Source: Legionellaceae bacterium (lineage in GTDB: Bacteria; Pseudomonadota; Gammaproteobacteria; Legionellales; Legionellaceae). From it: a DNA stretch of 64,000 nucleotides. The stretch lies in assembly GCA_018061965.1 (NCBI GenBank), contig JAGOTG010000006.1, positions 62,001 to 126,000 on the forward strand, written 5' to 3'. Shown piece after piece: positions 38,329-47,454 of this stretch (position 1 is the first letter of the stretch; each line of letters opens with the position of its first letter). Under the pieces are notes generated by a model, which saw nothing but the letters and a program-made list of their open reading frames with translations, made no database searches and had not been told where the DNA came from. A program made the position numbers and the translations under genes.

Positions 38329-38858
38329 GCTTTTCTCCCCCAAGTCCAGACATAATCAAGCAAAGTAATCACGGTTGTAGTGGCTGTCACACCCACAAAA
38401 ATCGGCAAGAGGTGCGGAACCTGGAAAGCAAATGCTTGTTCAGATAAACACAAAATCACCAAACTCATTTGCAAGAACGTATTTATTTTACTGATATTAG
38501 TTGGTTTTAAATCAGGTTTTTTGGGAATAAATATACACCAAGCTATGAATCCTAAAGAGATAATACAATCTCTAGCGAAAATAAGAATCACTAACCACCA
38601 AGGAAGGAGCTGTAAAATAGCCAAAGAAATAAAACTCGTCGCAATCAATAATTTATCCGCCATCGGATCAATCACTTTCCCAAGATCCGTCTGCCAAGCA
38701 AACCAACGTGCCAACCGACCATCTAAGATATCCGACACAGCAGCAATCAGACAAATATAAAAAGCATATGCAAATTGCTGGTGAAATAAACACAGCAAAA
38801 AAGGTGCTATTAGTAGCAATCTAATTACAGTTAAAGCATTAGGGATTTGTTTTAACAT
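38301..38858 (-). CDS. CDP-alcohol phosphatidyltransferase (PgsA-type)
   Basis: 185 aa integral membrane enzyme with the signature 'SDILDGRLARW' and 'DLGKVIDPMADKLL' (DG-x2-AR-x8-G-x3-D-x3-D), which binds CDP-diacylglycerol and metal. It has about five helices. Most similar in layout to phosphatidylglycerophosphate synthase, but the family also makes other phospholipid heads. The pairing with hda is common in gammaproteobacteria. Confidence 0.85.
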   Translation of the reverse strand: MLKQIPNALTVIRLLLIAPFLLCLFHQQFAYAFYICLIAAVSDILDGRLARWFAWQTDLGKVIDPMADKLLIATSFISLAILQLLPWWLVILIFARDCIISLGFIAWCIFIPKKPDLKPTNISKINTFLQMSLVILCLSEQAFAFQVPHLLPIFVGVTATTTVITLLDYVWTWGRKAWQQRISRK

Positions 38859-38861
38859 AGG

Positions 38862-39473
38862 CTAAGCATCTTCCAATTCATTTTTTTGCTGAGACAATCC
38901 CAATTTTTCTTTTAGACGCGCAACCACTTGTGGATCATACGCGCGACTTTGTTTGTGTGTTACTGACACACTCCGAGCTGCAATGGGATCTGCCGCCAAC
39001 CGTTCAGTTTCAGCGCGCGGCATTATCTCGATTATTTTTGCGCGCGCGCTAATTTCTGGAGTTCCTGTAGTCAATTTTTTAGAGTTCTTTATCGTTTTTT
39101 CAATCCGTTTTTTGATTTTTGCTGCTGCACGCTCTGCTTCCTCGTCACTCACTCGAACGCTGGGATTGCCCATTAAATCAACACGCAACTCACGGGCTTT
39201 CAAGCAGGCTAAATAATCTAAGCGCCGGGTGTACAAAACAACCGCTTCACGCAATTTTGATTTAGAAATGCCTAACCCATCTGTTTGCTCTGCATGCCTC
39301 AAAATTTCATTCATAATCCCTACATTCAAAGGACGAATCTGGGTGCGATTATCAAAAGCAGCTGGAAATCTACTTTGGAGCCAATGCAATGCATCTAAAC
39401 GACTTTTTTTAGAGTGATTCTTTTGTTTTTGGTTAATTGCGGCCGTACGAGGATGTATAATTTGTTTTCTCAT
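38862..39473 (-). CDS. ProQ/FinO-domain RNA chaperone
   Basis: 203 aa from the ATG at 39473 (AAGGA seven bases upstream); an 18-codon extension in frame lacks support. The FinO/ProQ domain is at residues ~25-120: 'ALHWLQSRFPAAFDNRTQIR', 'PLNVGIMNEILRH', 'YTRRLDYLACLKARELRVDL'. A Lys-rich, flexible C-terminus follows. Such proteins bind structured 3' ends of small RNAs and mRNAs. Only 3 bases separate it from the phosphatidyltransferase gene. Confidence 0.85.
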   Translation of the reverse strand: MRKQIIHPRTAAINQKQKNHSKKSRLDALHWLQSRFPAAFDNRTQIRPLNVGIMNEILRHAEQTDGLGISKSKLREAVVLYTRRLDYLACLKARELRVDLMGNPSVRVSDEEAERAAAKIKKRIEKTIKNSKKLTTGTPEISARAKIIEIMPRAETERLAADPIAARSVSVTHKQSRAYDPQVVARLKEKLGLSQQKNELEDA

Positions 39474-39569
39474 CCATAAATCCTTGTGTAAATAAAAAAG
39501 ATTCTCTAATATTAATTTAATATCCAAAACCAGGAGTATATTATCAAAACAAAACGCAAATTACTCTCA

Positions 39570-39800
39570 TTGGTTGCCATATTATTTCCATGGGCGATTA
39601 TTTTTGCTGACGACAACCCCTTAGGAGCCTTCCTTGCCTTGGCAATGCAAGTAACCCTTATCGGTTGGATCCCTGCAGCCATGTGGGCTTGGAAAATCGT
39701 TCATCGCGTTCCGGAAGAGGAGCCTGTTGCGGTAAAACCCTCACCCAAAGCGCAGCCCCAAAAATCAAAATCTGCAACCACACCCAAAGGCACCCGATGA
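39570..39800 (+). CDS. Small membrane or secreted protein upstream of dapB
   Basis: 76 aa from a TTG at 39570, one hydrophobic segment ('VAILFPWAIIFA', then 'DDNPLGAFLALAMQVTLIGW') and a Lys/Pro-rich tail. No family recognised. The frame is open further upstream: CAGGAG at 39531-39536 is followed after six bases by ATC AAA ACA AAA CGC, which would give the expected basic signal-peptide start if a non-AUG codon (ATC or ATT) were used. The stop overlaps the dapB start (ATGA), so expression of the two is coupled. Confidence 0.5.
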   Translation: MVAILFPWAIIFADDNPLGAFLALAMQVTLIGWIPAAMWAWKIVHRVPEEEPVAVKPSPKAQPQKSKSATTPKGTR

Positions 39801-40534
39801 GCACATCGGTAATTGTTAATGGTGCCTCCGGAAAAATGGGAAGCTTGGCCTGCCAAACACTACGAGACCATCCCAATTTTGAACTCGTCGCAGCCTTGGG
39901 ACGACATGATAACTTAGGTAAGGTCATTGATCAAACTCAAGCAGACATTGTCATCGATTTGACGCGAGCAGATTCTGCTTATACCAACGCCTTGACTATC
40001 ATTGAACATCGCTCTCATCCTATTATTGGCACTACCGGTCTAACCGATGAACAGATTCGGACATTACAACAACAGTGCGAAGATCAGCAACTAGGCGGTA
40101 TTATTGTTCCCAATTTTTCCATTAATGCAATTTTGATGATGCATTGTGCTGCACTTTGCGCACGTTTTCAATCAGAAGTTGAAATCATAGAAACGCATCA
40201 TCAAAAAAAACAAGACGCACCTTCTGGCACTGCAATCAAAACCGCTGAATTGATTGCAGCCGCGAGAGTGAAACCTAAAAATCAACTTGAAAACAAAGTA
40301 TCCCTCCCTGGCGCCCGCGGTGCTACCTATCGGGATATCAATATTCATTCATTGCGTCTTCCTGGAGTTGTGGCCAAGCAAGAGATTATTTTTGGCAATA
40401 CCGGTGAAACATTGAGCATCTCACATGAATGCATCGATCGTACTGCCTATATGCCAGGACTTATTCTTGCCTGTGAAGGTGTACAAGATCTTAAAACTTT
40501 GTACTATGGACTAGAGAAGCTTATCCAGTTGTAA
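39797..40534 (+). CDS. dapB: 4-hydroxy-tetrahydrodipicolinate reductase
   Basis: 245 aa from the ATG at 39797. Diaminopimelate/lysine pathway enzyme: NAD(P) loop 'VNGASGKMGSLACQTL', 'GTTGLTDEQ', the catalytic region 'EIIETHHQKKQDAPSGTA' (His-His...Lys) and 'GETLSISHECIDR'. Slightly shorter than the E. coli enzyme (273 aa) but with all key residues. The longer open frame upstream is the shadow of the preceding gene. Confidence 0.95.
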   Translation: MSTSVIVNGASGKMGSLACQTLRDHPNFELVAALGRHDNLGKVIDQTQADIVIDLTRADSAYTNALTIIEHRSHPIIGTTGLTDEQIRTLQQQCEDQQLGGIIVPNFSINAILMMHCAALCARFQSEVEIIETHHQKKQDAPSGTAIKTAELIAAARVKPKNQLENKVSLPGARGATYRDINIHSLRLPGVVAKQEIIFGNTGETLSISHECIDRTAYMPGLILACEGVQDLKTLYYGLEKLIQL

Positions 40535-40558
40535 GCGGACCGAATTAAGGAGCAGACA

Positions 40559-42058
40559 ATGGTCTACCAGGTCGCGCATTTCATCGCCGGGCAATTTACG
40601 CAGGATACGACTAAAACAGCAAAAGATATCTATAATCCTGCTACCGGAGAATGCATTGGTCGTGTGCCCATTGCAGATCTCGTAGTTTGCAACCAAGCGG
40701 TTGCCACCGCCAAGCAAGCATGGCTAGAATGGTCCCACACCACCCCCACAAAACGCATCCAGATTCTATTACAGTTTCGAACTCTTCTTGTAGAAAACAC
40801 CCCAAAATTAGCAAATTTGGTTACCCAAGAACACGGAAAAACCATGGAGGATGCGCGAGGGTCCATCGCACGCGGGATAGAACTGATTGAATTTCATTGT
40901 GGGTTACTTGCCCAATTGCAAGGAAAATTTTCAGCCAATGTGTCCCAACAAATTGATTGCCATACTTTTCGCCAGCCTCTTGGCGTATGCGCCGGAGTAT
41001 CCCCGTTTAATTTTCCAGTCATGGTACCCATTTGGATGATGATACCGGCCATTGCGTGTGGCAATACCTTTGTACTCAAGCCTTCTGAACAGGCTCCCTC
41101 TGCTAGCCTGTATTTATTTGAATTATTCCACGCAGCTGGGCTCCCTCCCGGCGTCGTCAATTGCATCCATGGGGATGCGACCACTGTAGCGCATTTGTTG
41201 GCACATCCCGACATCCAAGCGTTGACAGCAGTTGCTTCGAGTCAGGTCGCTGAATCCATATATCAACGAGCCATTCTTACTGGCAAACGCGCACATACTT
41301 TTGGAGGGGCAAAAAATCATGCGGTAATCATGCCAGATGCCGATTTTTCTCAAGTCGCAAAAGTATTATGTGGTGCTGCATTTGGCTCAGCTGGCGAACG
41401 CTGCATGGCCATCTCAGTCATCGTAACGGTCGGGGATGATACCGCATCTCAACTGCTCCAAGCATTCCTGCCTGAAATTAAAAAAATTAAAATTGGCATA
41501 GGAAGCGATCCCCATACCGATATGGGGCCATTGATTAGCCAGGCCCATCGCCAACGGGTCATCAGCGCCATTGATCAAGGCGTAGAAGAAGGCGCTAAAT
41601 TATTGATAGATGGTCGTGATTATACGGATCCCCAACATCCGCAAGGATTTTATCTCGGCCCGTCTTTATTTGATCACGTAACGGAAAATATGTCGGTTTA
41701 TCATAATGAAATTTTTGGTCCAGTCTTAGTCATCGTAAGGGTCTCTAGTTTAGAAGAAGCCATTGCGTTGGTTAACCGTAATCAATATGGTAATGGCACT
41801 ACAATTTTCACCCAAAATGGCTATGCTGCGCACCATTACAGCCATGCAGTACAAGTGGGTATGGTTGGCATCAACATTCCCATCCCAGTCCCGATTGCAA
41901 GCCATCCGTTTGGCGGCTGGAAACGCTCCTCCTTTGGAGATATGGCCATGCACGGTGAAGAAAGCGTGCATTTTTATACCAAATCTAAAACCATTACGAC
42001 CAAATGGTTTACAACACACAGCGAGGCATCACAATTTGTGATGCCAGAAAATGGGTAA
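40559..42058 (+). CDS. mmsA: Methylmalonate-semialdehyde dehydrogenase (CoA-acylating)
   Basis: 499 aa ALDH-fold enzyme of valine catabolism, turning methylmalonate semialdehyde into propionyl-CoA. 'SPFNFPVMVPIWMMIPAIAC', 'NTFVLKPSEQ', 'TFGGAKNHAVIMPDADF' (the family has GGAKNH where other ALDHs have ELGGK) and the catalytic Cys in 'GSAGERCMAIS' are clear. The neighbour mmsB feeds it substrate. Confidence 0.95.
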   Translation: MVYQVAHFIAGQFTQDTTKTAKDIYNPATGECIGRVPIADLVVCNQAVATAKQAWLEWSHTTPTKRIQILLQFRTLLVENTPKLANLVTQEHGKTMEDARGSIARGIELIEFHCGLLAQLQGKFSANVSQQIDCHTFRQPLGVCAGVSPFNFPVMVPIWMMIPAIACGNTFVLKPSEQAPSASLYLFELFHAAGLPPGVVNCIHGDATTVAHLLAHPDIQALTAVASSQVAESIYQRAILTGKRAHTFGGAKNHAVIMPDADFSQVAKVLCGAAFGSAGERCMAISVIVTVGDDTASQLLQAFLPEIKKIKIGIGSDPHTDMGPLISQAHRQRVISAIDQGVEEGAKLLIDGRDYTDPQHPQGFYLGPSLFDHVTENMSVYHNEIFGPVLVIVRVSSLEEAIALVNRNQYGNGTTIFTQNGYAAHHYSHAVQVGMVGINIPIPVPIASHPFGGWKRSSFGDMAMHGEESVHFYTKSKTITTKWFTTHSEASQFVMPENG

Positions 42059-42060
42059 GC

Positions 42061-42221
42061 TTAATTTTGTCTTGGAGGATCTTACACAAACAATTTCTAA
42101 ATATGATTTTGTGTCTCAGGGTCCTGCCGCTGCAGGTATCCCATCGTGCTCGCAAGCTCCGCGCGCTGGGAGCCCTCCTTACGCTCACCCTTCGTTGAGC
42201 ACCGAGAAATGACAAAATTAA
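42061..42221. repeat. 161-bp intergenic element with 11-bp terminal inverted repeats
   Basis: TTAATTTTGTC (42061-42071) and GACAAAATTAA (42211-42221) are perfect inverted repeats bounding most of the mmsA-mmsB gap. Inside is CCTGC-CGCT-GCAGG (42123-42136) and a GC-rich stretch unlike its flanks. No coding content; it fits a small non-autonomous element. Confidence 0.5.
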
Positions 42222-42234
42222 ACAGGGGGATAAC

Positions 42235-43119
42235 ATGGCAAAGATTGGTTTTATTGGTTTAGGACGCATGGGCTTACCCATGGTAGTAAATCTCATACGT
42301 GCACAGCATGAAATCACTGGCTATGACATATCTCCTGCAGCACAAGCCGCCCTCACTCAAGCAGGCGGTACCCTAGCAAATAATTTGCCGGAACTTGCCG
42401 CACAAAATGACATTGTGATTACGATGCTCCAAACAGGCGCCCAAGTTCAAGCAGTTTGTTATGGTGAGTCGGGTATATATGCGCATGCAAAACCCAATAC
42501 TTTACATATCGATTGCTCCACAATTGACGTACCTACCGCTCAAGATTTACAAACCAAAGCGTCTCAAAACGGTCTCTTAGCTGTTGACGCGCCGGTCTCC
42601 GGTGGGGTCTCTGGCGCACAGGCTGGGACGTTAACGTTTCTACTCGGTGGTCATGCCGCTGCCTGCTCCTCAGCGCAGCCCATACTCCAAGCCATGGGAA
42701 AACAAATTATCCTCACAGGAGCAAGTGGCAGTGGTCAAGCCGCAAAAATTTGTAACAATATGCTCTTAGGTATTTCTATGCTTGCTGTGTCTGAATGCTT
42801 TTTGCTCGCTGAGCGTCTGGGACTAAGCGCTGAGAAACTGCATGAAGTCGTTACGCATGCTTCCGGTCAATGTTGGGTTATGGATCGCTACGTGCCGGTA
42901 CCTCATGTTTTAGAAAATGTGCCAGCCAATCATAACTACCAAGCGGGATTTTCGTTAAATATGATGCTTAAAGATTTAAACTTCAGTCAAGCGGCAGCGC
43001 AACACTGCGACCTAAAAACACCGTTAGGCCAATTAGCCACTAAAGTTTTTCAACAGGGCAAAGAAGCCGGTTTGGGTGATTTGGATTTTTCTGCCATTAT
43101 TAAAACACTGGGCTCTTAA
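42235..43119 (+). CDS. mmsB: 3-hydroxyisobutyrate dehydrogenase
   Basis: 294 aa beta-hydroxyacid dehydrogenase: NAD loop 'IGFIGLGRMGLPMVVNL', substrate loop 'VDAPVSGGVSGAQAGTL', catalytic Lys region 'GSGQAAKICNNMLLG' and 'LKDLNFSQAAA'. It oxidises 3-hydroxyisobutyrate to methylmalonate semialdehyde, the substrate of MmsA next door. GGGGG stands before the ATG. Confidence 0.95.
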   Translation: MAKIGFIGLGRMGLPMVVNLIRAQHEITGYDISPAAQAALTQAGGTLANNLPELAAQNDIVITMLQTGAQVQAVCYGESGIYAHAKPNTLHIDCSTIDVPTAQDLQTKASQNGLLAVDAPVSGGVSGAQAGTLTFLLGGHAAACSSAQPILQAMGKQIILTGASGSGQAAKICNNMLLGISMLAVSECFLLAERLGLSAEKLHEVVTHASGQCWVMDRYVPVPHVLENVPANHNYQAGFSLNMMLKDLNFSQAAAQHCDLKTPLGQLATKVFQQGKEAGLGDLDFSAIIKTLGS

Positions 43120-43131
43120 AACACTACCGTC

Positions 43132-43590
43132 TCAGCGCACCGAGCCCGAAAAATCCAATTGCCGCCATGCTTCGTACAAAATAATAGCCGCGGCGTTGGA
43201 CAAATTTAAACTACGGCTGGCCGGCAACATGGGAATACGAACAGCAGGATAGCGAGCTAATATCTCAGCGGGAAGGCCGCGTGTTTCTGGGCCAAATAAT
43301 AATATATCTCCTGCTTGGTATTCAACCTCTGTATAATATTGTGTGGCTTTCGTCGAACAGCAAAAAATTCGTTGATTCTGATGTTGAGCAAAAAATGCGG
43401 TGTCATCCGGATAATGATGAACCACAGCTTGATCTTGATAGTCTAATCCTGCGCGCCGCATGCGTTTATCGTCCAGCACAAATCCCAAAGGATGAATCAA
43501 ATGTAATGCAGTACCCGAATTGGCACATAAGCGCATGATATTGCCAGTATTAGGGGGGATTTCTGGTTGATATAAGGCGATTTGTAACAT
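43132..43590 (-). CDS. trmL: tRNA (cytidine(34)-2'-O)-methyltransferase
   Basis: 152 aa SPOUT methyltransferase, starting at the ATG at 43590 that overlaps the engB stop (TAATG). '[20 protein letters not shown]' start, '[13 protein letters not shown]' SAM knot loop and '[18 protein letters not shown]' are diagnostic. It methylates the wobble base of some tRNA-Leu species. Confidence 0.95.
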   Translation of the reverse strand: MLQIALYQPEIPPNTGNIMRLCANSGTALHLIHPLGFVLDDKRMRRAGLDYQDQAVVHHYPDDTAFFAQHQNQRIFCCSTKATQYYTEVEYQAGDILLFGPETRGLPAEILARYPAVRIPMLPASRSLNLSNAAAIILYEAWRQLDFSGSVR

Positions 43591-44192
43591 TACGACCACT
43601 CAAACCAACCATTTAAAACATTGACCAAGGTCTCAATACCTTGTTTTTTTAAGCTAGAAAAGGTTTGCCAAGATACCCCTGGTAATGGTTTACAATACGT
43701 CTCAAAACCCTGCACAGCTTGTTGGGCTTGATTCCGGCTTAATTTATCCGCTTTGGTTAATAGAACATGCACCGGCAATTCCTGAGTGATCGCCCAGTGT
43801 AATAATGTTTTATCCGAATCTTTCAACGGATGACGAATATCCATCAGTAACACCAAGCCTTTTAGGCTTTTGCGTACTTCTAAATAATGCGCCAAATTTT
43901 CCTGCCAATCTATCTTCGTTTGGAGTGCGACTTTGGCATAACCATATCCCGGCAAATCCACTAGGCGGTGATCGTCGTCTTTCACTACAAACAAATTGAT
44001 CAATTGCGTACGACCTGGCGTTTTAGACGTACGAGCCAAATGCTTATTCCCAGTTAAACAATTTAAAGCACTGGATTTACCAGCATTCGAGCGGCCCGCA
44101 AATGCCACTTCGTAGCCAGTATCCTCAGGCAATTGATGCACTTTGGCAGAACTTTTCAAGAATGTGGCTTGGGTGTAAGGATGCTTTAACAT
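43590..44192 (-). CDS. engB: Ribosome biogenesis GTPase EngB (YihA/YsxC)
   Basis: 200 aa from the ATG at 44192, with AGGTGG upstream; the frame extends 47 codons further but without family similarity. G1 '[13 protein letters not shown]', switch 'TPGRTQLIN', G3 '[10 protein letters not shown]' and G4 'LLTKADKL' are present. It is needed for 50S assembly. Divergent from the cytochrome gene, an arrangement common in gammaproteobacteria. Confidence 0.96.
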   Translation of the reverse strand: MLKHPYTQATFLKSSAKVHQLPEDTGYEVAFAGRSNAGKSSALNCLTGNKHLARTSKTPGRTQLINLFVVKDDDHRLVDLPGYGYAKVALQTKIDWQENLAHYLEVRKSLKGLVLLMDIRHPLKDSDKTLLHWAITQELPVHVLLTKADKLSRNQAQQAVQGFETYCKPLPGVSWQTFSSLKKQGIETLVNVLNGWFEWS

Positions 44193-44338
44193 AGACCACC
44201 TGGTATCAAAGAAGCAATGGTAGCTTGTATGAGATAAGTGCGCAAGTTTCGTAGAGAGATGTTTTAGAAGGAGAAACAGAAAAACATTGCTGTCGTTAAC
44301 GACATCCATTATCCTGAACAAAATTTTAAACACGTATC

Positions 44339-44956
44339 ATGCTTATGAAACTGCTAATCTGCTGTCTCTTACTGAGTTTTTCCCTACCAGGATTTGCAAA
44401 AGGTGATCCCAAAGCTGGGCAAAATAAAGCATTGGTATGCAGTGCTTGTCATGGTGCCGATGGCCATAGTACCAATCCACTGTGGCCTAATTTGGCGGGA
44501 CAATATGCTTCCTATTTGGTTCAACAATTACATTATTACCAATCTGGCGAAAAACGTTCGTCTCCAATCATGTCCCCGCTGGTCACCAATTTGAGTCAAC
44601 AAGACATAGAAGACTTAGCAGAGTTCTACGCACAAAAACTTTTGCCGCCCTCCCCACCCGCTAAAACACCCATGCCGCGCGCAGAGCAATTATATCGACA
44701 AGGGGATCTTGACCTGCATATTCCAGCTTGCATTACCTGTCATGGCCCAGATGGACGCGGCTCGGAGCAAGCAGGATTTCCGATGATTTCACATCAACAA
44801 CCAGAATATATTATTCAACAATTACAGGCATTCAAAGCCGGTACACGGAGTACCGACCCGCTGAAAATCATGCGCACTATTTGTGAAAAATTAACGCCGG
44901 AAGATATGCAAGCGCTTGCAGAGTATCTCTCGCATTTAGGGGCGAGCCAGAAATAA
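44339..44956 (+). CDS. Dihaem cytochrome c4-type protein
   Basis: 205 aa with a signal peptide (cleavage after ...LPGFA, residue 20) and two haem motifs, 'CSACH' (residues 34-38) and 'CITCH' in the second half, each followed by 'G.DG'. Met ligands are in 'SPIMSPLV' and 'LKIMRTI'. Cytochrome c4 is a periplasmic electron carrier to terminal oxidases, so it complements complex I encoded in this window. Confidence 0.92.
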   Translation: MLMKLLICCLLLSFSLPGFAKGDPKAGQNKALVCSACHGADGHSTNPLWPNLAGQYASYLVQQLHYYQSGEKRSSPIMSPLVTNLSQQDIEDLAEFYAQKLLPPSPPAKTPMPRAEQLYRQGDLDLHIPACITCHGPDGRGSEQAGFPMISHQQPEYIIQQLQAFKAGTRSTDPLKIMRTICEKLTPEDMQALAEYLSHLGASQK

Positions 44957-45073
44957 CTTCCCATACCTTAGACTGAAACAGGGCTTACGCAAAACTCGGA
45001 GCCGCGTGTTCTATGCCACGCACTAGCTTAGATACCCAAGTATGAAAACACAGGGTAGTACGAAAAACATCAC

Positions 45074-45103
45074 TTCTCGTCAGTCCTGAAAAAGTGCTAT
45101 AAT
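45074..45103 (+). promoter_or_regulatory. Candidate promoter of the gene at 45134
   Basis: A perfect TATAAT (45098-45103) lies about 30 bases before the start codon. The -35 box is poor (TTCTCG at 45074-45079, spacing 18). Confidence 0.4.
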
Positions 45104-45133
45104 ACCGCAAAATAATTTACAAAGTGCCTTAGA

Positions 45134-46090
45134 ATGTACCCATGTGTTTTATTAGATGTTTATGAAGGTATTGTTTTAAAAAATGATAGTACACAGCTTC
45201 AAGGTGGCATACTTAGAGGCTTAAAAACGTGTATCGGTATTGTGATCACATCGGAAAAATACCTTATTATCCTGCATCATCCCGCTTTTATTGTCGACAA
45301 TACTTTTCAAGAAATTCAAAACTGGATAGATAAAGCAGAGTTTGGACCAATTGATGAAATTTATGTGTATAAAAATGATGCCTATCCTTTGAACGCAGAA
45401 TTCCCGCTCTCTCTATTTTGCCAACAGTTAAAAGACGTACTAAATTTTCCTAAAAACATTCAAGTCACTCATGTATCAGATCCTATAGGTATGTTTCAAA
45501 TCAACAAAAGTTCTCCACATATCGCGACATCCATCACAATTGCACAATGCAGACTAGCAGAACCCCCACATTTAAATGCCAATAAAACCCCCATGTCTCG
45601 CGCACATTATTTAGCCAGTAGACTTGCTTATCACCGCGGAGATTTTTCGAACTGCCGTATAAAAATCATGACAAGAATCAATTTTGGAGAAAAGCCGTCG
45701 ATTGATAACTTGGCGCCAGAAATACAACAACATATTGATCTCATAACAATTTACGCACCCGGCAACATACAACAGTTAGCAACACAACTCTGCACCAGCC
45801 CAATCTGGACTAAAGTGCTCGATTTAGATCGCTTGGACCACACCGAGGTTTCTTTAAATCAACTGATTATTAAGCTTGAAAATTATTGCGTCTTTTTGCT
45901 GCAATATATATCACCTTCAGACAAAGTAAAACAAAAGTATATTCATGACATCAAACAATTATCACAGCAAAAAAACATACTCATCACCATGATACCGCAA
46001 GACAGTACACATCTGGATTTACTAGAAGACTACACGGTAGCAGCACATAAAAAATCAGCTACCCTCGGCACCACATCGTTTAAGACATAA
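45134..46090 (+). CDS. Protein of unknown function
   Basis: 318 aa; I recognise no family. No signal peptide or clear membrane segment. The first ~110 residues look like an alpha/beta fold ('CIGIVITSEKYLIILHHPAF', then 'IDEIYVYKND'). A 'MSRAHYLASRLAYHRGD' helix lies near residue 158, and the C-terminal half is helical. It has its own likely promoter (TATAAT) and converges with the ABC transporter genes. AT-rich and probably lineage-specific. Confidence 0.5.
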   Translation: MYPCVLLDVYEGIVLKNDSTQLQGGILRGLKTCIGIVITSEKYLIILHHPAFIVDNTFQEIQNWIDKAEFGPIDEIYVYKNDAYPLNAEFPLSLFCQQLKDVLNFPKNIQVTHVSDPIGMFQINKSSPHIATSITIAQCRLAEPPHLNANKTPMSRAHYLASRLAYHRGDFSNCRIKIMTRINFGEKPSIDNLAPEIQQHIDLITIYAPGNIQQLATQLCTSPIWTKVLDLDRLDHTEVSLNQLIIKLENYCVFLLQYISPSDKVKQKYIHDIKQLSQQKNILITMIPQDSTHLDLLEDYTVAAHKKSATLGTTSFKT

Positions 46091-46130
46091 GTAAGGATAA
46101 GGGGCTTCTGATAAGTGGGTTGACGTTGTT

Positions 46131-47447
46131 CTAATCTAACGGGTCAGTAACTGTCCCAGGATTTTCTAAACTCAAAAACCCGGTTTTAAAATCATAGGCA
46201 AATATTTCTGCATAGCGTCCCCAGTCGATCATAGTGCGGAGCACCCGATCTGCTTCATCATTACTGAGATAATCTTCTAATTTAGTTAAAAACCGCTCTT
46301 CTGAAATTCTATGACTGGGTTTTTCGTCTAATACACGACGTATATAACGCGCCAAGGGTACTTTCTCCAGTAAGCGTTGGGCAAATAATAGTTTGCGTGT
46401 TTGCAGATCTGCGCCAGAAAACTCTTGGCCCAAATCGCTCAATTGAATATCCCCTTCTGAAATATTCGCAAACCCTAAAATTTCCAACGTTTCCAAAATC
46501 GGGAATAAATCATCAACGTTCATCATCAATTCATCCGCCAACTCTGGTAAATCCACGCTGGCTTTGAATGATTTCAAAGTTTCTATTAAACCAGATAATT
46601 CTGAGGGGTCCACATCGGGCAACCGATATCCTAATCCAATCTGCCGCTCGCGATGCGCTGGAAAACGTGTTTTATCTCCAGAGGCCGAAATCATAACCGT
46701 ATAAATGCGATCCACCAATTTCCGAAACCCAGGGGATTCAGGATTGCGAGGTTGCGTTAAAGTCACCGGAATATCGGCCCGGATATAACCTGGATCAGAA
46801 CCCAAAATCAGAATGCGATCGGCCAACATCGCTGCTTCTTCAATATTGTGAGTCACTAATAAAATACCATTGGTGTTGGTTTTTTTCTCTTGCCATAACG
46901 CTAATAAATCTGATTTTAAATTCTCAGCTGTCAAAACATCTAACGCGGAAAATGGCTCATCCATCAATAATATATCCGGGTTGATAACCAATGCTCGCGC
47001 AAAGCCTACACGTTGGCGCATACCACCAGACAATTCCTTAGGTAGAGCAGATTCAAAACCGTCCAAACCAATGGTATCGATGGCTTCAATTGCTCGAGCT
47101 CGACGCTTTTTGCGTGAGATTCCTTGTGCTTCCAAGCCTAATTCCACATTTTCTAAAACAGTGAGCCAGGGTAATAGTGCAAAGGATTGAAAAACCATCG
47201 CAATCCCACCAGGTACAGGCTGAGTAACCGGTTGATTGCGGTACAGTACGCGCCCACTGCTGGGTGCGATCAGCCCAGCAATAATCCGTAACAAAGTGGA
47301 TTTTCCAGAACCGGATTTTCCTAACAGTGCAACAATCTCCCCTTTACGCAATGTAATATTAACATCTTCTAAAACCAACAAATCTTGAGATGCGGTTTTA
47401 CGATACGTTTTACGTAAATGTTCGACCGAGAGAATAATTTCCGACAT
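46131..47447 (-). CDS. ABC transporter ATPase, nitrate/sulfonate/taurine type, with AAA-associated C-terminal domain
   Basis: 438 aa. Walker A 'LLGKSGSGKSTLLRI', Q-loop 'MVFQSFALLPWLTV', signature 'LSGGMRQRVGFARAL', Walker B 'ILLMDEPFSALD' and the His switch 'LLVTHNIEEA'. After residue ~260 comes an extra helical domain of the AAA_assoc_C type, found in a subset of these ATPases fused or paired with double permeases. It overlaps nothing; the permease gene is 7 bases upstream. Substrate unknown, as no binding protein is adjacent. Confidence 0.9.
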   Translation of the reverse strand: MSEIILSVEHLRKTYRKTASQDLLVLEDVNITLRKGEIVALLGKSGSGKSTLLRIIAGLIAPSSGRVLYRNQPVTQPVPGGIAMVFQSFALLPWLTVLENVELGLEAQGISRKKRRARAIEAIDTIGLDGFESALPKELSGGMRQRVGFARALVINPDILLMDEPFSALDVLTAENLKSDLLALWQEKKTNTNGILLVTHNIEEAAMLADRILILGSDPGYIRADIPVTLTQPRNPESPGFRKLVDRIYTVMISASGDKTRFPAHRERQIGLGYRLPDVDPSELSGLIETLKSFKASVDLPELADELMMNVDDLFPILETLEILGFANISEGDIQLSDLGQEFSGADLQTRKLLFAQRLLEKVPLARYIRRVLDEKPSHRISEERFLTKLEDYLSNDEADRVLRTMIDWGRYAEIFAYDFKTGFLSLENPGTVTDPLD

Positions 47448-47454
47448 GAGCCCC

